From Bryobacterales bacterium (GTDB lineage: Bacteria; Acidobacteriota; Terriglobia; Bryobacterales; Bryobacteraceae): a stretch of 64,000 nt of DNA. The notes below the pieces were generated by a model that was not told the DNA's origin, did not search any database, and saw only the letters and a list, made by a program, of their open reading frames with translations. The stretch spans positions 1-64,000 of the forward strand of contig JAEUQC010000140.1 in NCBI GenBank assembly GCA_016789905.1, in the 5' to 3' direction. The translations under genes and the position numbers were made by a program. Shown in pieces: positions 25,611 through 35,011 of this stretch. How positions within the stretch are numbered: position 1 is the first letter of the stretch; the number at the start of each line of letters is the position of its first letter.

Positions 25611-26989
25611 CCTTCCAATTCCCACTTGCGATTCTCGATTTGCAAATCCGCATCCAATAGGGCAGGCTCATTCCCTTGATATCGCGAATCGAGAATGGTC
25701 CGGAGTTGTCGTGCACGCGCACCATCCCACTCACCAGCATCGACGAGGGCAAGGTACTCCTTTAGCTCCTTTGTTGCTTCGCTGCCGGGCGGCCGCAATT
25801 CCTTCAATCCGAGTACCTGCTTTAGCAGGCGCCCGGGCTCAGCCCCTTCCGTGCCCGGCGGCGCCGCATATGCGCTGCTGTCTCGCAGGATTCGAATGCA
25901 CTCGGAAGGAACAGTGCTCAACACCTGCGGGCTATGCGTTGTGACCACAAATTGGACTTTCGGGAAAGCGCTACGCAGTTGACCCAGAATCGCTTGTTGC
26001 CAGCGAGGGTGCAAGTGCATGTCAACCTCATCGATGAGAACAACGCCGTTTGTCTCCCGTGCCGCCTCGATTCCCAATTCCGGATTGAGCTTCGCACAGC
26101 GATACGCAATATCTCCAATCATTGCCAATACGCTGCGGATCCCATCGCTAAGCAGTTCGACATCCAGCGTTCCCGCTTCATCGTGGTGCAGTACTAGCGA
26201 TTTCTCGTGGCTCACGCTGTACTCCAGCGTGTGCCAGCCTGTCGCCGGACGCAGAAAGCTGTCAATCGCTTGCTGCACCACGGCAATACGATCTCGCCAG
26301 TCGTGAACCTCCTGCGAATTCGCGCGCCTTTCGAGGTCTTTGATTTGATGTTCCCGAAAGCTCTCAAACGCCCAAGTAAACCACTCCTTAAAGTGCTTGT
26401 AAGAGGAAGCTGGGTCCAGACAGTTCAGGTATGCGAACGTACGCACGTAGAAGTCGTCACTTCGGGTGTCGTCTTTCCCCTTGACCTTTTCCGTTAGGTG
26501 TTTTTGTGCCCACAGCCTTCCGGTCCCATAGTAGCCAAAAACCGGAAGCAATCGGACCGGCGACGATGGATTCCGAATTTCCACCTGCAACGTACCGGCC
26601 CATTCCTTTAGTCCCGAAATGTCGCCGCCGCTTTTGGTCTTGGTCGAAGGAGCTTCGCTGTCGCGATAACGCGTCCATTGATGAATCGATTCCGCGCCAT
26701 AGTCACCGCTGACCGTCACACTTGAAGGTAGCTGGCGCGCCATGTCCCCGCTTGCCAACTGCAACAAGCGGACATCACTAATTGCGATTCCATTGCCGGG
26801 GTCATTGAAGACTTTGCGAGCCAAATCGAAACTATTGACATAGGGCCAGAGCGCGATTCGAATCGCATCGAGTACTGTAGATTTCCCCTGCCCATTTTCC
26901 GCGACCAACAGCGTTAGGCTTGGGTGCAGGTCGAGCTTCAGGTCTGCAAATCAGCGAAAATTTCTCAGTTCAAGTGTATGAAGTCGCAA
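25607..26989 (-). pseudogene. ptuA: PtuA-like AAA ATPase of a Septu system, with N-terminal nonsense codon
   Basis: The frame can be read from a TTG at 26989 as LRLHTLELRNFR, then TGA (26951-26953), then FADLKLDLHPSLTLLVAENG. Related ATPases have Cys at the TGA position, so it is probably a Cys-to-stop change. Downstream the gene is intact: Walker A AENGQGKST, the ABC/SMC-like insert, VVLIDEVDMHLHPRWQQ (Walker B, D-loop His) and VVTTHSPQVLSTVP (H-loop), ending ENRKWELEG. Restart at TTG 26908 would give 433 residues lacking the first beta strands before Walker A. PtuA oligomers sense infection and control PtuB. With ptuB also broken, the module is most likely dead. Confidence 0.8.
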
Positions 26990-27053
26990 AGAACTCGCTC
27001 CGCGCGCGAGGGGGGCCACTTTCTGGGTTTGTGGCGATGTCTTTCAGTCCCCC

Positions 27054-27971
27054 TCAATTCTGCCACGCGAACTTCTGCACCCGCCAGTTCTTGATCTCCG
27101 CGGCGTAGATTGCCCCGGTCGAATCCACCGCCAAATGGTGCACGAAATCGAACCGCCCCGGAATCTTTCCGTACTGCCCATACGTGCCCAGCACCTGCCC
27201 CTCCAGGTTCACTTTCACAATCCGGTTGTTGTACCCGTCGCAAATATAGATGGATTCTTCCTTCTGGTTATACGCCAGTCCCCACGGCGAACCCAGGCCC
27301 GTCCACACCTTCAACAGTTTCCCATCGGCCGAATAAATCTGCACCCGCCGGTTTTCCCGGTCCGCCAAATAAATCAACCCCCGCGCGTCGATCGCCACAT
27401 CATGCACCGTGTCGAATTCGCCCTCCGCCGTGCCCTTCTTCCCCCCGATCTGCATCATGTACTCGCCGTCTTTGTTGAACTTCACGGCCCGCGAATTCAC
27501 GTATCCGTCGGACACCCAGAAATCCCCATTCGGCAGGAAGGCAATGCCCGTTGGCCGGTTGAACGCGTCTTTCGATTCATTCGTCCCCGGTTGCCCGCCC
27601 GCGTTGCCGATCACCATCAACAGCTTCCCTTCGCGCGACCACTTCTTCACCGAATGCGCGAACACATCCACCGTCCACACGTTCCCTTCCGGGTCGATCT
27701 TGATCCCGTGCGACGACGTCACCGGCAGGTTCTCCCAGGCGTCCAGCAGCTTGCCCGTCTTATCGAACTTCATCACCGGATTCCGGCTCCGGTTGAACAC
27801 CCAGACGTTGTCGTCCTTATCGGTCGCCACGCCGGAGCATTCGCCGATATACATCCCCTTCGGCAGCTTCGCCCATTCGGAAATTAGCTTGATCGGCAAC
27901 GCCGGCCCCGTCGCCAACTGCGCCATCAACACCGCGGCCGCGCCGCACGCCAAAAACACGAATCGCTTCAT
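27054..27971 (-). CDS. Exported NHL-repeat protein (6-bladed propeller)
   Basis: 305 residues, with signal peptide MKRFVFLACGAAAVLMAQ. The rest is an NHL beta-propeller: repeats such as GIKIDPEGNVWTVDVFAHSV, GIAFLPNGDFWVSDGYVNSRAVKF, DVAIDARGLIYLADRENRRVQIY and GLAYNQKEESIYICDGYNNRIVKV. It resembles the peptidylglycine alpha-amidating lyase-like NHL proteins common in Acidobacteria. The enzyme activity is unproven. It lies downstream of the broken Septu pair on the same strand, with a 46-bp gap to the isomerase gene upstream. Confidence 0.8.
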   Translation of the reverse strand: MKRFVFLACGAAAVLMAQLATGPALPIKLISEWAKLPKGMYIGECSGVATDKDDNVWVFNRSRNPVMKFDKTGKLLDAWENLPVTSSHGIKIDPEGNVWTVDVFAHSVKKWSREGKLLMVIGNAGGQPGTNESKDAFNRPTGIAFLPNGDFWVSDGYVNSRAVKFNKDGEYMMQIGGKKGTAEGEFDTVHDVAIDARGLIYLADRENRRVQIYSADGKLLKVWTGLGSPWGLAYNQKEESIYICDGYNNRIVKVNLEGQVLGTYGQYGKIPGRFDFVHHLAVDSTGAIYAAEIKNWRVQKFAWQN

Positions 27972-28017
27972 CGTGCCCGCTAGTATACAAGCCGGGCACG
28001 ACGAAGCGAAACCAGGT

Positions 28018-29067
28018 CTACTTCAATCCCAGAATCCGGCGGTTCCTCGCCGTGTCGCTCTCCGCCCCAGCGAAATCGTCGAATGCCTTCGCCGGCACGT
28101 CGATCAGGTGTGACGCGATGAAAGGAGCCCCCTCCGCCGCGCCCTGCGAACTGTCTTTGAAGCAACATTCCCATTCCAGCACCGCCCACGAGCTATACCC
28201 GCCCGCTGTCAGCCGAGAGAACACCTGCTTAAAGTCCACCTGCCCGTCGCCCAGCGAACGGAAACGGCCCGGCCGCTCTTTCCAGCCCAGGTAGCCGCCA
28301 TAAACGCCGCTCTTCGCCGACGGCCGGAACTCGGCGTCCTTCACATGAAACGCCTTAATCTTCGAGGCATACACATCAATGAAGCCTACGTAGTCCAGGC
28401 ACTGCAGAATGAAGTGCGACGGATCGTAGTTGATGTTCACGCGCGAGTGGTTGCCCGTCGCTTCCAGGAACTGTTCAAACGTCGCGCCGTCGTAAAGGTC
28501 CTCGCCCGGATGCAGTTCGTAGGCAAAGTCAACGCCATGTTCGTCGGCGCAATCCAGAATCGGCTTCCAGCGCTTGGCCAGTTCTTTGAACCCTTCTTCC
28601 ACCATGCCGCCTGGCCGCTGCGGCCACGGATAGATGAATGGCCACATCAACGCACCGGAAAACGACGGCGTCACCGGCAGTCCCAGGTTCGCCGAAGCCT
28701 TCACCACCAGCTTCAACTGTTCGGTCGCCCAGGCGCTACGCGCCGCCGGGTCGCCATGCACCTGCGGCGCCGCGAAGATGTCGAACATCTCGTCGTAGGC
28801 CGGGTGCGAAGCCACCAACTGACCTTGCAAATGCGACGCCAGTTCCGTGATCTCCAATCCGTTCGTCTGACCCTTCAAATCGTCGCAATACGCCTTCGAT
28901 TCGGCCGCTTTGGCCAAATCCATGATTCGCGTATCCCACGAGGGAAGCTGGACGCCCTTATACCCAAGGGACTTCGCCCAGGCCGTAATGGAGGGCAACG
29001 AGTTAAATGGAGCGGCATCGCCCATAAACTGGGCTAGAAAGATAGCGGGGCCTTTTATCTGAGACAT
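28018..29067 (-). CDS. Sugar phosphate isomerase/epimerase (AP endonuclease 2-type TIM barrel)
   Basis: 349 residues from ATG 29067 (MSQIKGPAIFLAQFMGD). An upstream extension would cross into the divergent TonB-receptor gene and has no family similarity. The xylose-isomerase-like barrel shows acid and His metal ligands in FAYELHPGEDLYDG (Glu, His), INYDPSHFILQ (Asp, His) and KAFHVKDAEF (His, Asp), and the final strand WAVLEWECCFKD (Glu). These enzymes isomerise or epimerise sugars or inositol derivatives. Divergent orientation to the receptor (starts about 75 bp apart) suggests a shared control region. Confidence 0.85.
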   Translation of the reverse strand: MSQIKGPAIFLAQFMGDAAPFNSLPSITAWAKSLGYKGVQLPSWDTRIMDLAKAAESKAYCDDLKGQTNGLEITELASHLQGQLVASHPAYDEMFDIFAAPQVHGDPAARSAWATEQLKLVVKASANLGLPVTPSFSGALMWPFIYPWPQRPGGMVEEGFKELAKRWKPILDCADEHGVDFAYELHPGEDLYDGATFEQFLEATGNHSRVNINYDPSHFILQCLDYVGFIDVYASKIKAFHVKDAEFRPSAKSGVYGGYLGWKERPGRFRSLGDGQVDFKQVFSRLTAGGYSSWAVLEWECCFKDSSQGAAEGAPFIASHLIDVPAKAFDDFAGAESDTARNRRILGLK

Positions 29068-29128
29068 AGCTGCCTTATCGTACGCCGTCACGCCATTGCA
29101 ATGCAAAGACGCTACCCTGTATGAATCT

Positions 29129-29133
29129 AGGAG
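29129..29133 (+). promoter_or_regulatory. Ribosome binding site deciding a TTG start
   Basis: AGGAG seven bases upstream of TTG 29141. It makes this rare codon the most likely start of the TonB-dependent receptor, giving a normal signal peptide. Confidence 0.6.
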
Positions 29134-29140
29134 TCTCCAC

Positions 29141-32100
29141 TTGCTTAAACGATTAACACTTTGTTGTGCCTTGTTCGCCAGCCTGCTTCTGGCCCAATTC
29201 GATACCGCGCAAGTCCTCGGTACCATTCTTGACGCCTCCGGCCTCGCCATTACCGATAGCGACGTCACCCTTACCAATCTGCAAACCGGCGTCCAGCAAA
29301 AAGTCAAAACCGACGCTTCCGGCAGCTACCAATTCGCTAACGTCAAGGCCGGCGAATACAAACTCGAAGCCGGCGCGAAAGGTTTCAAGTCCGCCATTGC
29401 TAATCGTTTCGTTGTCACCGTCAACGCTCGTCAGCGCGTCGATCTCAAACTCGAAGTCGGCTCCACCGCCGAAAGCATCACCGTCAACGATGCCGTCGCC
29501 GCCCTGGAAACCGATACCTCCTCCCGAGGCACCGTAGTCGGCCGCCAGCAGGTCGTAAATCTTCCCTTGAACGGCCGCTCCTATGCCGATCTCGCCCTCC
29601 TCGCTCCCGGCGTCCGCCGTAGCGATATCGCCAACTCCCGCGACGCCTCCTTCAACGTCAACGGGATGCGCAGCTCGCAAAACAACTTCGTCATCGATGG
29701 CGTCGACAACAACTCCTACGGCACCTCCAACCAGGGTTTCTCCAATCAGGTCGTCCAGCTCTCGCCCGATTCGGTCCAGGAGTTCCGCCTGGAAACCAAC
29801 AACTTCTCCGCCGAATTCGGCCGCGCCGGTGGCGCCATCATCAACGCTTCCATCCGCTCCGGCACCAACCAGTTCCACGGCGCCGCCTGGGAGTACCTTC
29901 GCAACACCGCCCTCAACGCCACTGGCTTCTTCAAACCCGTCAACAATCAGAAGCCCGTGCTTATCCAGAATCAATTCGGCGGCGCGTTCGGCGGCCCCAT
30001 AAAGAAGGACAAAATGTTCTTCTTCGTCGACTACGAAGGCTACCGCCGCACCTCCAAGACCATTCAGTTCTCCACCCTTCCCACCATGGAACAGCGCACC
30101 GGCAATCTCGGCATCGCCGTTCGCAATCCCATCACCGGCACTGTCTATTCCAACGGCGTCATCCCAGCCGGTGACATCACTGGCTGGGCCAAGGAAATCC
30201 TCGCCGGCCTCCCCGCGGTCAACCGCCCCGGCCTGTCGAACAACTACGAGTTCCAGCCCCGACGGACAGATCAAAACGACAAAGGCGACGCCCGCTACGA
30301 CCACTATTTCAACTCCAAGTGGAACGCCTTCGCGCGTTACTCCCACCGGCTGATGAACAACTTTGAGCCCCCGTCCATTCCCGGCCCCATGGGAGGAAAC
30401 TCCAACGGCAATGTCCGCGTCCGCAATATCCAGGGCGCCTTTGGCACTACCTGGAACGTCAACCCTACCAGCCTCGTCGAGTTCCGCCTTGGCGTTTCCG
30501 CCACCGAAGGCGGCAAGTTCCCCGTCTTCGTCGGCGAACCCACTCTTGCCAGCAAGTTCAACCTCGCCAACGCGCCCAACGATCCCCGCTTCACCGGCGG
30601 CCTCTACGCCCAAAGCGTCAACAGTTACACCCAGTTCGGCGTCCAAAGCTCCAACCCGCAGTTCCAGAACCCGTCGGTCTTCAACCCCAAGGTGAACTAC
30701 GCGAAGATCGCCGGGCGCCATTCGCTCAAAGCCGGTTGGGAGTACCAAAGCGTCGGCACCGAAATTGACGACTTCAACCCCAAGTCCGGGCAGGACTCCT
30801 ATTCCGGCCGCTTCTCCCAGGTGCCCGGTACTCCCACGAACAACTTGCAGTTCCTGGCCGACTTTATGTTCGGTGCCCGTAGTTCCTATACCCTCAACAC
30901 CGCCAACATCGTCAATCTCCGCCAGTGGATGAACTTCTTCTACCTGCAGGACGACTTCAAGGTCTCCAAGAAATTAACCCTCAACCTCGGCGCGCGCTAT
31001 GAGTTCTCCACGCCTCAGTTTGAAAAGACCAATGCCATGTCGAACTTCGACCCGGCCACGAACACCATCATCCAGGCCAAAGCTGGCTCCATCTACGACC
31101 GAACACTCATCAAGCCTGACAAGAACAACTGGGCCCCGCGCCTGGGCCTCGCCTACACGCTCTTCGATAAGACCGTGCTCCGCGGCGCCTTTGGCGTCAG
31201 CTACATTCACTTCAATCGTATGGGCGGCGAAAACCTCCTCGCCTACAACCTGCCGTTCGTGCTGAACCCCATCGTAGATTCGCAACTGCCGCCCGCCGTC
31301 ACCAATGGCCAGGCGCTTTGCACCAGTCCCAACCAGGCGCCCGGCGCCTGCTACCGGCCTACGGAGCAAGGGTACCCGGCCAACTTCCTTACTCTCGCCA
31401 ACGTGCGTCAAAACAACGTGCGGACGAACTATATCCCGTCCGATCTGCGCAATGCCTACAACAAGAACTGGCACTTTTCCATTCAGCAGGATCTAGGCAA
31501 GGGCTGGGTCGCCGATTTCGGTTACGTCGGCGCCAACGCTTCCAAACTGATGATCCTCGGAGATTACAACCAGGCGCGGCCGAATAACACAGGCGAATCG
31601 CTCTCTCTGCAGGCTCGCCGCCCCTTCCAGGCGTTTGGCTACATTCAGGCGGCTTTCAATGGCGGCTTCCTGGATTACCACGCCTTCCAGAACAAAATTG
31701 AGCGCCGCTTCAGCGGCGGCCTGTATTTCCTCAATTCCTTCACCTGGTCCAAGTCCATTGATAACGCCAGCGGCCACCTGGAAACCGCCAGCGGTGACAA
31801 CAGCCGCGTCAACTTCCGCGCGCTTGATCAGGAAAAGGGCCTCAGCGGCTACGATCAGCCTTTCAACAACACCACCACACTGCTTTGGGATCTTCCCTTC
31901 GGCAAGGATCGCCGCTGGGGGTCCAGCGCCAACGCCTTGGCCGAAGGTGTACTGGGCGGCTGGCGGCTGACCGTTATCAACTTCGCCACGGCCGGCGTTC
32001 CTGTGAATCTCACCTACGGTCCGTCGGCCGCCTTCCAGGTCTCGGGCGCGCCCAACTATCGCCCCAATATCACTGGTGATCCTGTCCTGCCAGAAGGCCA

Positions 32101-32407
32101 GCGCACCGTCCAGCAGTGGCTCAATCCCGCCACCGTCTCCATCCCGACCGACGTTACCCGTCCCTTCGGCAATGCCGGCCGTAACATTGTTCGCGCGCCG
32201 TCCTATCACAACATGAACTTCGGTCTCCACAAGGATTTCCGCATCACCGAGTCCAACAAGATCGAGTTCCGCATGGAAGCGTTCAACTTCTTCAACAAAA
32301 CCAACTTTGGCGCCCCGAACGGCAACCGTTCGGCCGGCAACTTCGGTTCCATCACCGGCACGCAACCCGCGCGCGAAATCCAGTTCGCGCTTCGCTACGC
32401 GTTCTAG
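29141..32407 (+). CDS. TonB-dependent receptor with carboxypeptidase-regulatory-like domain
   Basis: 1088 residues from TTG 29141. A signal peptide (MLKRLTLCCALFASLLLA) precedes a CarboxypepD_reg-like beta-sandwich (about 22-105), a plug domain with QVVNLPLNGRSYADLALLAPG and NNFVIDGVDNNSYG, and a large outer-membrane barrel. The C-terminus ends in an aromatic (ALRYAF), as needed for barrel insertion. This 'Oar-like' group is greatly expanded in Acidobacteria. Substrates are presumably oligosaccharides or large nutrients, but there is no SusD gene beside it. A strong hairpin follows the stop. Confidence 0.93.
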   Translation: MLKRLTLCCALFASLLLAQFDTAQVLGTILDASGLAITDSDVTLTNLQTGVQQKVKTDASGSYQFANVKAGEYKLEAGAKGFKSAIANRFVVTVNARQRVDLKLEVGSTAESITVNDAVAALETDTSSRGTVVGRQQVVNLPLNGRSYADLALLAPGVRRSDIANSRDASFNVNGMRSSQNNFVIDGVDNNSYGTSNQGFSNQVVQLSPDSVQEFRLETNNFSAEFGRAGGAIINASIRSGTNQFHGAAWEYLRNTALNATGFFKPVNNQKPVLIQNQFGGAFGGPIKKDKMFFFVDYEGYRRTSKTIQFSTLPTMEQRTGNLGIAVRNPITGTVYSNGVIPAGDITGWAKEILAGLPAVNRPGLSNNYEFQPRRTDQNDKGDARYDHYFNSKWNAFARYSHRLMNNFEPPSIPGPMGGNSNGNVRVRNIQGAFGTTWNVNPTSLVEFRLGVSATEGGKFPVFVGEPTLASKFNLANAPNDPRFTGGLYAQSVNSYTQFGVQSSNPQFQNPSVFNPKVNYAKIAGRHSLKAGWEYQSVGTEIDDFNPKSGQDSYSGRFSQVPGTPTNNLQFLADFMFGARSSYTLNTANIVNLRQWMNFFYLQDDFKVSKKLTLNLGARYEFSTPQFEKTNAMSNFDPATNTIIQAKAGSIYDRTLIKPDKNNWAPRLGLAYTLFDKTVLRGAFGVSYIHFNRMGGENLLAYNLPFVLNPIVDSQLPPAVTNGQALCTSPNQAPGACYRPTEQGYPANFLTLANVRQNNVRTNYIPSDLRNAYNKNWHFSIQQDLGKGWVADFGYVGANASKLMILGDYNQARPNNTGESLSLQARRPFQAFGYIQAAFNGGFLDYHAFQNKIERRFSGGLYFLNSFTWSKSIDNASGHLETASGDNSRVNFRALDQEKGLSGYDQPFNNTTTLLWDLPFGKDRRWGSSANALAEGVLGGWRLTVINFATAGVPVNLTYGPSAAFQVSGAPNYRPNITGDPVLPEGQRTVQQWLNPATVSIPTDVTRPFGNAGRNIVRAPSYHNMNFGLHKDFRITESNKIEFRMEAFNFFNKTNFGAPNGNRSAGNFGSITGTQPAREIQFALRYAF

Positions 32408-32427
32408 TAGGCGGCAGCATTACCACG

Positions 32428-32472
32428 CAACGGCCCTCCGCCCTTCCAAGGCGCAGGGCCGTTGTTCGTTTT
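32428..32472. terminator. Bidirectional rho-independent terminator
   Basis: A perfect 10-bp stem (CAACGGCCCT at 32428-32437, AGGGCCGTTG at 32455-32464) with a 17-base loop is followed by TTCGTTTTA. It lies between the convergent TonB receptor and CpaE-like genes and overlaps the stop of the latter. Confidence 0.75.
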
Positions 32473-33634
32473 ACTCCATCAACGAGCCGAGCTTTTTGAA
32501 CAAAGAGAATCGGCTATCCGCCTGTACCCCTTCCGGCGCCCCGGTCAACTTCTCCGCCAATGCCCGGCAGCCCCTGCCAAATGCGCACTCCGGCGGCGCC
32601 AGTCGCGACTCCACCATGGCATGGCGCAATCGCCCATAGTCGTTCGGCAGTGTCGCCAGCACGGGCCGTCCCAGCGCGATTTCCGCGTCTTTCACATTCA
32701 CCCCGCCCCGCTCATACCGGTTCAGCACCAGGTGGATCCGCTCCGGCGCCACTTCGCATTCTTCCAACTCCCGGCAACGGTAGGCGGCCATCTTTACTGA
32801 CGGTAATTCCGGCGTGCAGACCACCACAACGCTCCTGGCATGCCGCACCACCTCCGCAGATGCGGAGTTCACCACTTCCGGCAAATCCCCCACCAGAAAA
32901 TCGTAGCGGTCCTGTGCAAACCGCAGCAGCTTGTAGTAGTCTCCCCACGTTGGCAGCGGCCCGCGCCGTTCCGGCGTTGCCAGCAGCAGGTCAAGTCCAA
33001 ACGCCTTCTCATGATAATTTCGCCACGATAGATCGGTCATTTGGTCCATGTCCTCCATCGCGCCCGCAAACCCACGCAGAGAGTTCAGGTTCAGAAGAAT
33101 TGACAACACACCGCTCCGCCGGTCGCACTCCAGCACCAGAGTCTTTCGCTTATACTCGCCGGCCAGTGCCGCCGCCGTGTGCAGCGCCACCGTTGAACTT
33201 CCGCTGCCCGCCTTCGCAGGCAGAAACGCGATGATGTTCCTGTTCTGGATCCCTTGCCGGCGGTGCAGCGCAGCGTATGCCGATTCTTCCAGGTCTCTGG
33301 GAGAGAACGGCTCCCGCAGCGGTTCCACATAACGCTCCTCCCGAGATGTGGTCTCTTCATCCGGCGTCCAGTCCGGCCGGTATCCTACGGTCACCGTCCG
33401 CGCTCCGCGCCCCGCCATTTCCGTCACCACCGGCGACACAGAGTCCCACACACGTACGTCGATCAGCAGCAGGTCCGGATCGTTGGAGTGAACCGCGCGT
33501 ATCACCTGGTGCGGCTCCGGTATCTTCGTGGTTTTGTACACCACCCGAAACATCCCAGAATCTTCCATTACCTGGGTAATGGCTTCAGACGCGGTAACGC
33601 TGGAACAAACAAGGGCCACTGTGAGCACGGACAC
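32471..33634 (-). CDS. CpaE/TadZ-like ATPase with altered P-loop
   Basis: 387 residues. An N-terminal receiver-like domain (about 5-120, DLLLIDVRVWDSV) lacks a clear phospho-acceptor environment and is followed by a MinD/ParA-type ATPase fold (about 130-370). The deviant Walker A is KAGSGSST (141-148): the signature Lys141 is kept but the P-loop lysine is Ser146. LVLECDRRSGVLSILLNL and FLVGDLPEVVNSASAEVV are the A' and Walker B regions. TadZ/CpaE proteins place type IVc pilus machinery at the cell pole and often have weak ATPase sites. No tad genes are nearby, so a pilus role is not supported locally. Confidence 0.72.
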   Translation of the reverse strand: MSVLTVALVCSSVTASEAITQVMEDSGMFRVVYKTTKIPEPHQVIRAVHSNDPDLLLIDVRVWDSVSPVVTEMAGRGARTVTVGYRPDWTPDEETTSREERYVEPLREPFSPRDLEESAYAALHRRQGIQNRNIIAFLPAKAGSGSSTVALHTAAALAGEYKRKTLVLECDRRSGVLSILLNLNSLRGFAGAMEDMDQMTDLSWRNYHEKAFGLDLLLATPERRGPLPTWGDYYKLLRFAQDRYDFLVGDLPEVVNSASAEVVRHARSVVVVCTPELPSVKMAAYRCRELEECEVAPERIHLVLNRYERGGVNVKDAEIALGRPVLATLPNDYGRLRHAMVESRLAPPECAFGRGCRALAEKLTGAPEGVQADSRFSLFKKLGSLME

Positions 33635-33709
33635 TCCCTTGCCGGTCCGCGCAGACGGTTGGACCGGACCTCCAAGTATTGTATTGCGGGTTTCTGCTAC
33701 GTTGTTTCC

Positions 33710-35011
33710 ATGCGACTCTGCGCCTTCGCACTCCTAACACTCTCTCTCCACGCTGAAGTCCTGCTGCAGGAATCCGCATTCCGCCCCCATCCCTTCGGCT
33801 GGACCACCTGGAGCCAGCGTCCGGAAATCAAGCCCCGCGCCTTTGTCGACACCAACATCGGCCGAAGCCAGCCAGGCTCGCTCGCCATCAATGGCGCTTC
33901 CAATGCCGCTGCCTACGGTGGCTGGCGGAAGCAAGTGCAAGGCGTCAAGGGCGGCGATTGGGTGCGGTTTCAGGCGTCATATAGAGCGGAAAGTGTCGCC
34001 GCGGAAAACTGGCAGATCATCGCCCGGCTCGATTGGCAGACAGCCGAAGGCAAGCGCGCCGGCGAACCAGCGTATCTCCCCTGGACGCGCCGTGCCGCCG
34101 AATGGAGTGAACTCTCCGGCGAAGCCCAGGCCCCGGCCAACACCGCTTCGGTCTTTGTCGAACTCTTCCTCGCCAACGCGCCCCAGGGCACCGTCTGGTG
34201 GGACAACGTTGTTCTCGAACGCATCCCTGCGCCCGCCGCTCGCAACGTGAAAGTGGCCACTGTCAATCTCCGCCCCCGCAACACCGCCGGCCCCGCCGAA
34301 AGCGTTGCCCAGTTTATTCAGGCCATAGAAAAGTCGGTGCCGGCGGGCGCCGATGTGATTCTGCTTCCGGAGGGCATCACTGTCGTCGGCACCACCAAGT
34401 CCTACACCGAAATCGCCGAGACCATCCCTGGGCCAACTACGAAATCTTTGAGCGAGGTCGCCAAATCCCGCAATGCCTACGTCGTCGCCGGCATCTATGA
34501 ACGCGAAGGCTCGACCGTATACAACACCGCTGTGCTCATCGACCGCAAGGGCAGCGTGGCCGGCAAGTACCGAAAGGTTTATCTGCCGCGCGAGGAGGTG
34601 GAACGCGGCCTCACGCCCGGCACGCATTTCCCCGTTTTTCAAACCGATTTCGGCAAGGTAGGCCTGATGATCTGCTACGACATCTTTTTTGCCGAGCCTG
34701 CCCGGGCGCTGGCCAACCAGGGCGCGGAGATGTTGCTGATGCCCATCTGGGGCGGCGACGAAACGTTGGCGAAGGCCCGTGCGATTGAGAACGGCGTTTT
34801 CCTCATCACCAGCGGGTACGACCATCCCACCTACATCATGGACCCTTTCGGTGAGCGTTTATCCCAGGCGCGCGAGCAAGGTTCCGCCGCGATTGCCACC
34901 GTCGATCTCACCAAGCGTTATAACTGGCAGTGGCTCGGCGAGATGCGCACGCGCCGCCTGAAGGAACTCCGCACCGACGTCCCTGTCCCCCAACCCGGCC
35001 TCCTCCATTAA
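33710..35011 (+). CDS. Exported carbon-nitrogen hydrolase (nitrilase superfamily) with N-terminal binding domain
   Basis: 433 residues from ATG 33710, which opens a signal peptide (MRLCAFALLTLSLHAEVL). Residues 20-175 form a carbohydrate-binding-like beta-sandwich (GDWVRFQASYRAE, TVWWDNVVLE). Residues 178-425 are a nitrilase-fold amidase with the catalytic triad E221 (ILLPEGITV), K289 (GKYRKVYLPREE) and C322 (MICYDIFF). The exported combination of binding module and amidase suggests extracellular or periplasmic amide cleavage. It is divergent from the CpaE-like gene. Confidence 0.85.
   Translation: MRLCAFALLTLSLHAEVLLQESAFRPHPFGWTTWSQRPEIKPRAFVDTNIGRSQPGSLAINGASNAAAYGGWRKQVQGVKGGDWVRFQASYRAESVAAENWQIIARLDWQTAEGKRAGEPAYLPWTRRAAEWSELSGEAQAPANTASVFVELFLANAPQGTVWWDNVVLERIPAPAARNVKVATVNLRPRNTAGPAESVAQFIQAIEKSVPAGADVILLPEGITVVGTTKSYTEIAETIPGPTTKSLSEVAKSRNAYVVAGIYEREGSTVYNTAVLIDRKGSVAGKYRKVYLPREEVERGLTPGTHFPVFQTDFGKVGLMICYDIFFAEPARALANQGAEMLLMPIWGGDETLAKARAIENGVFLITSGYDHPTYIMDPFGERLSQAREQGSAAIATVDLTKRYNWQWLGEMRTRRLKELRTDVPVPQPGLLH

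Noticed and set aside
24941..26989. Retron-Ec78-type system (retrons can carry PtuAB-like effectors)
   Set aside because: No reverse transcriptase or msr/msd-like sequence lies on either side; the neighbours are a fucosidase and an NHL protein.
29153..30748. A 531-codon open frame antisense to the TonB-dependent receptor (and similar long antisense frames over dabA and the giant gene)
   Set aside because: High GC content creates long antisense frames, and the sense strand has clear domain motifs and correct codon pattern. The antisense product resembles no protein family.
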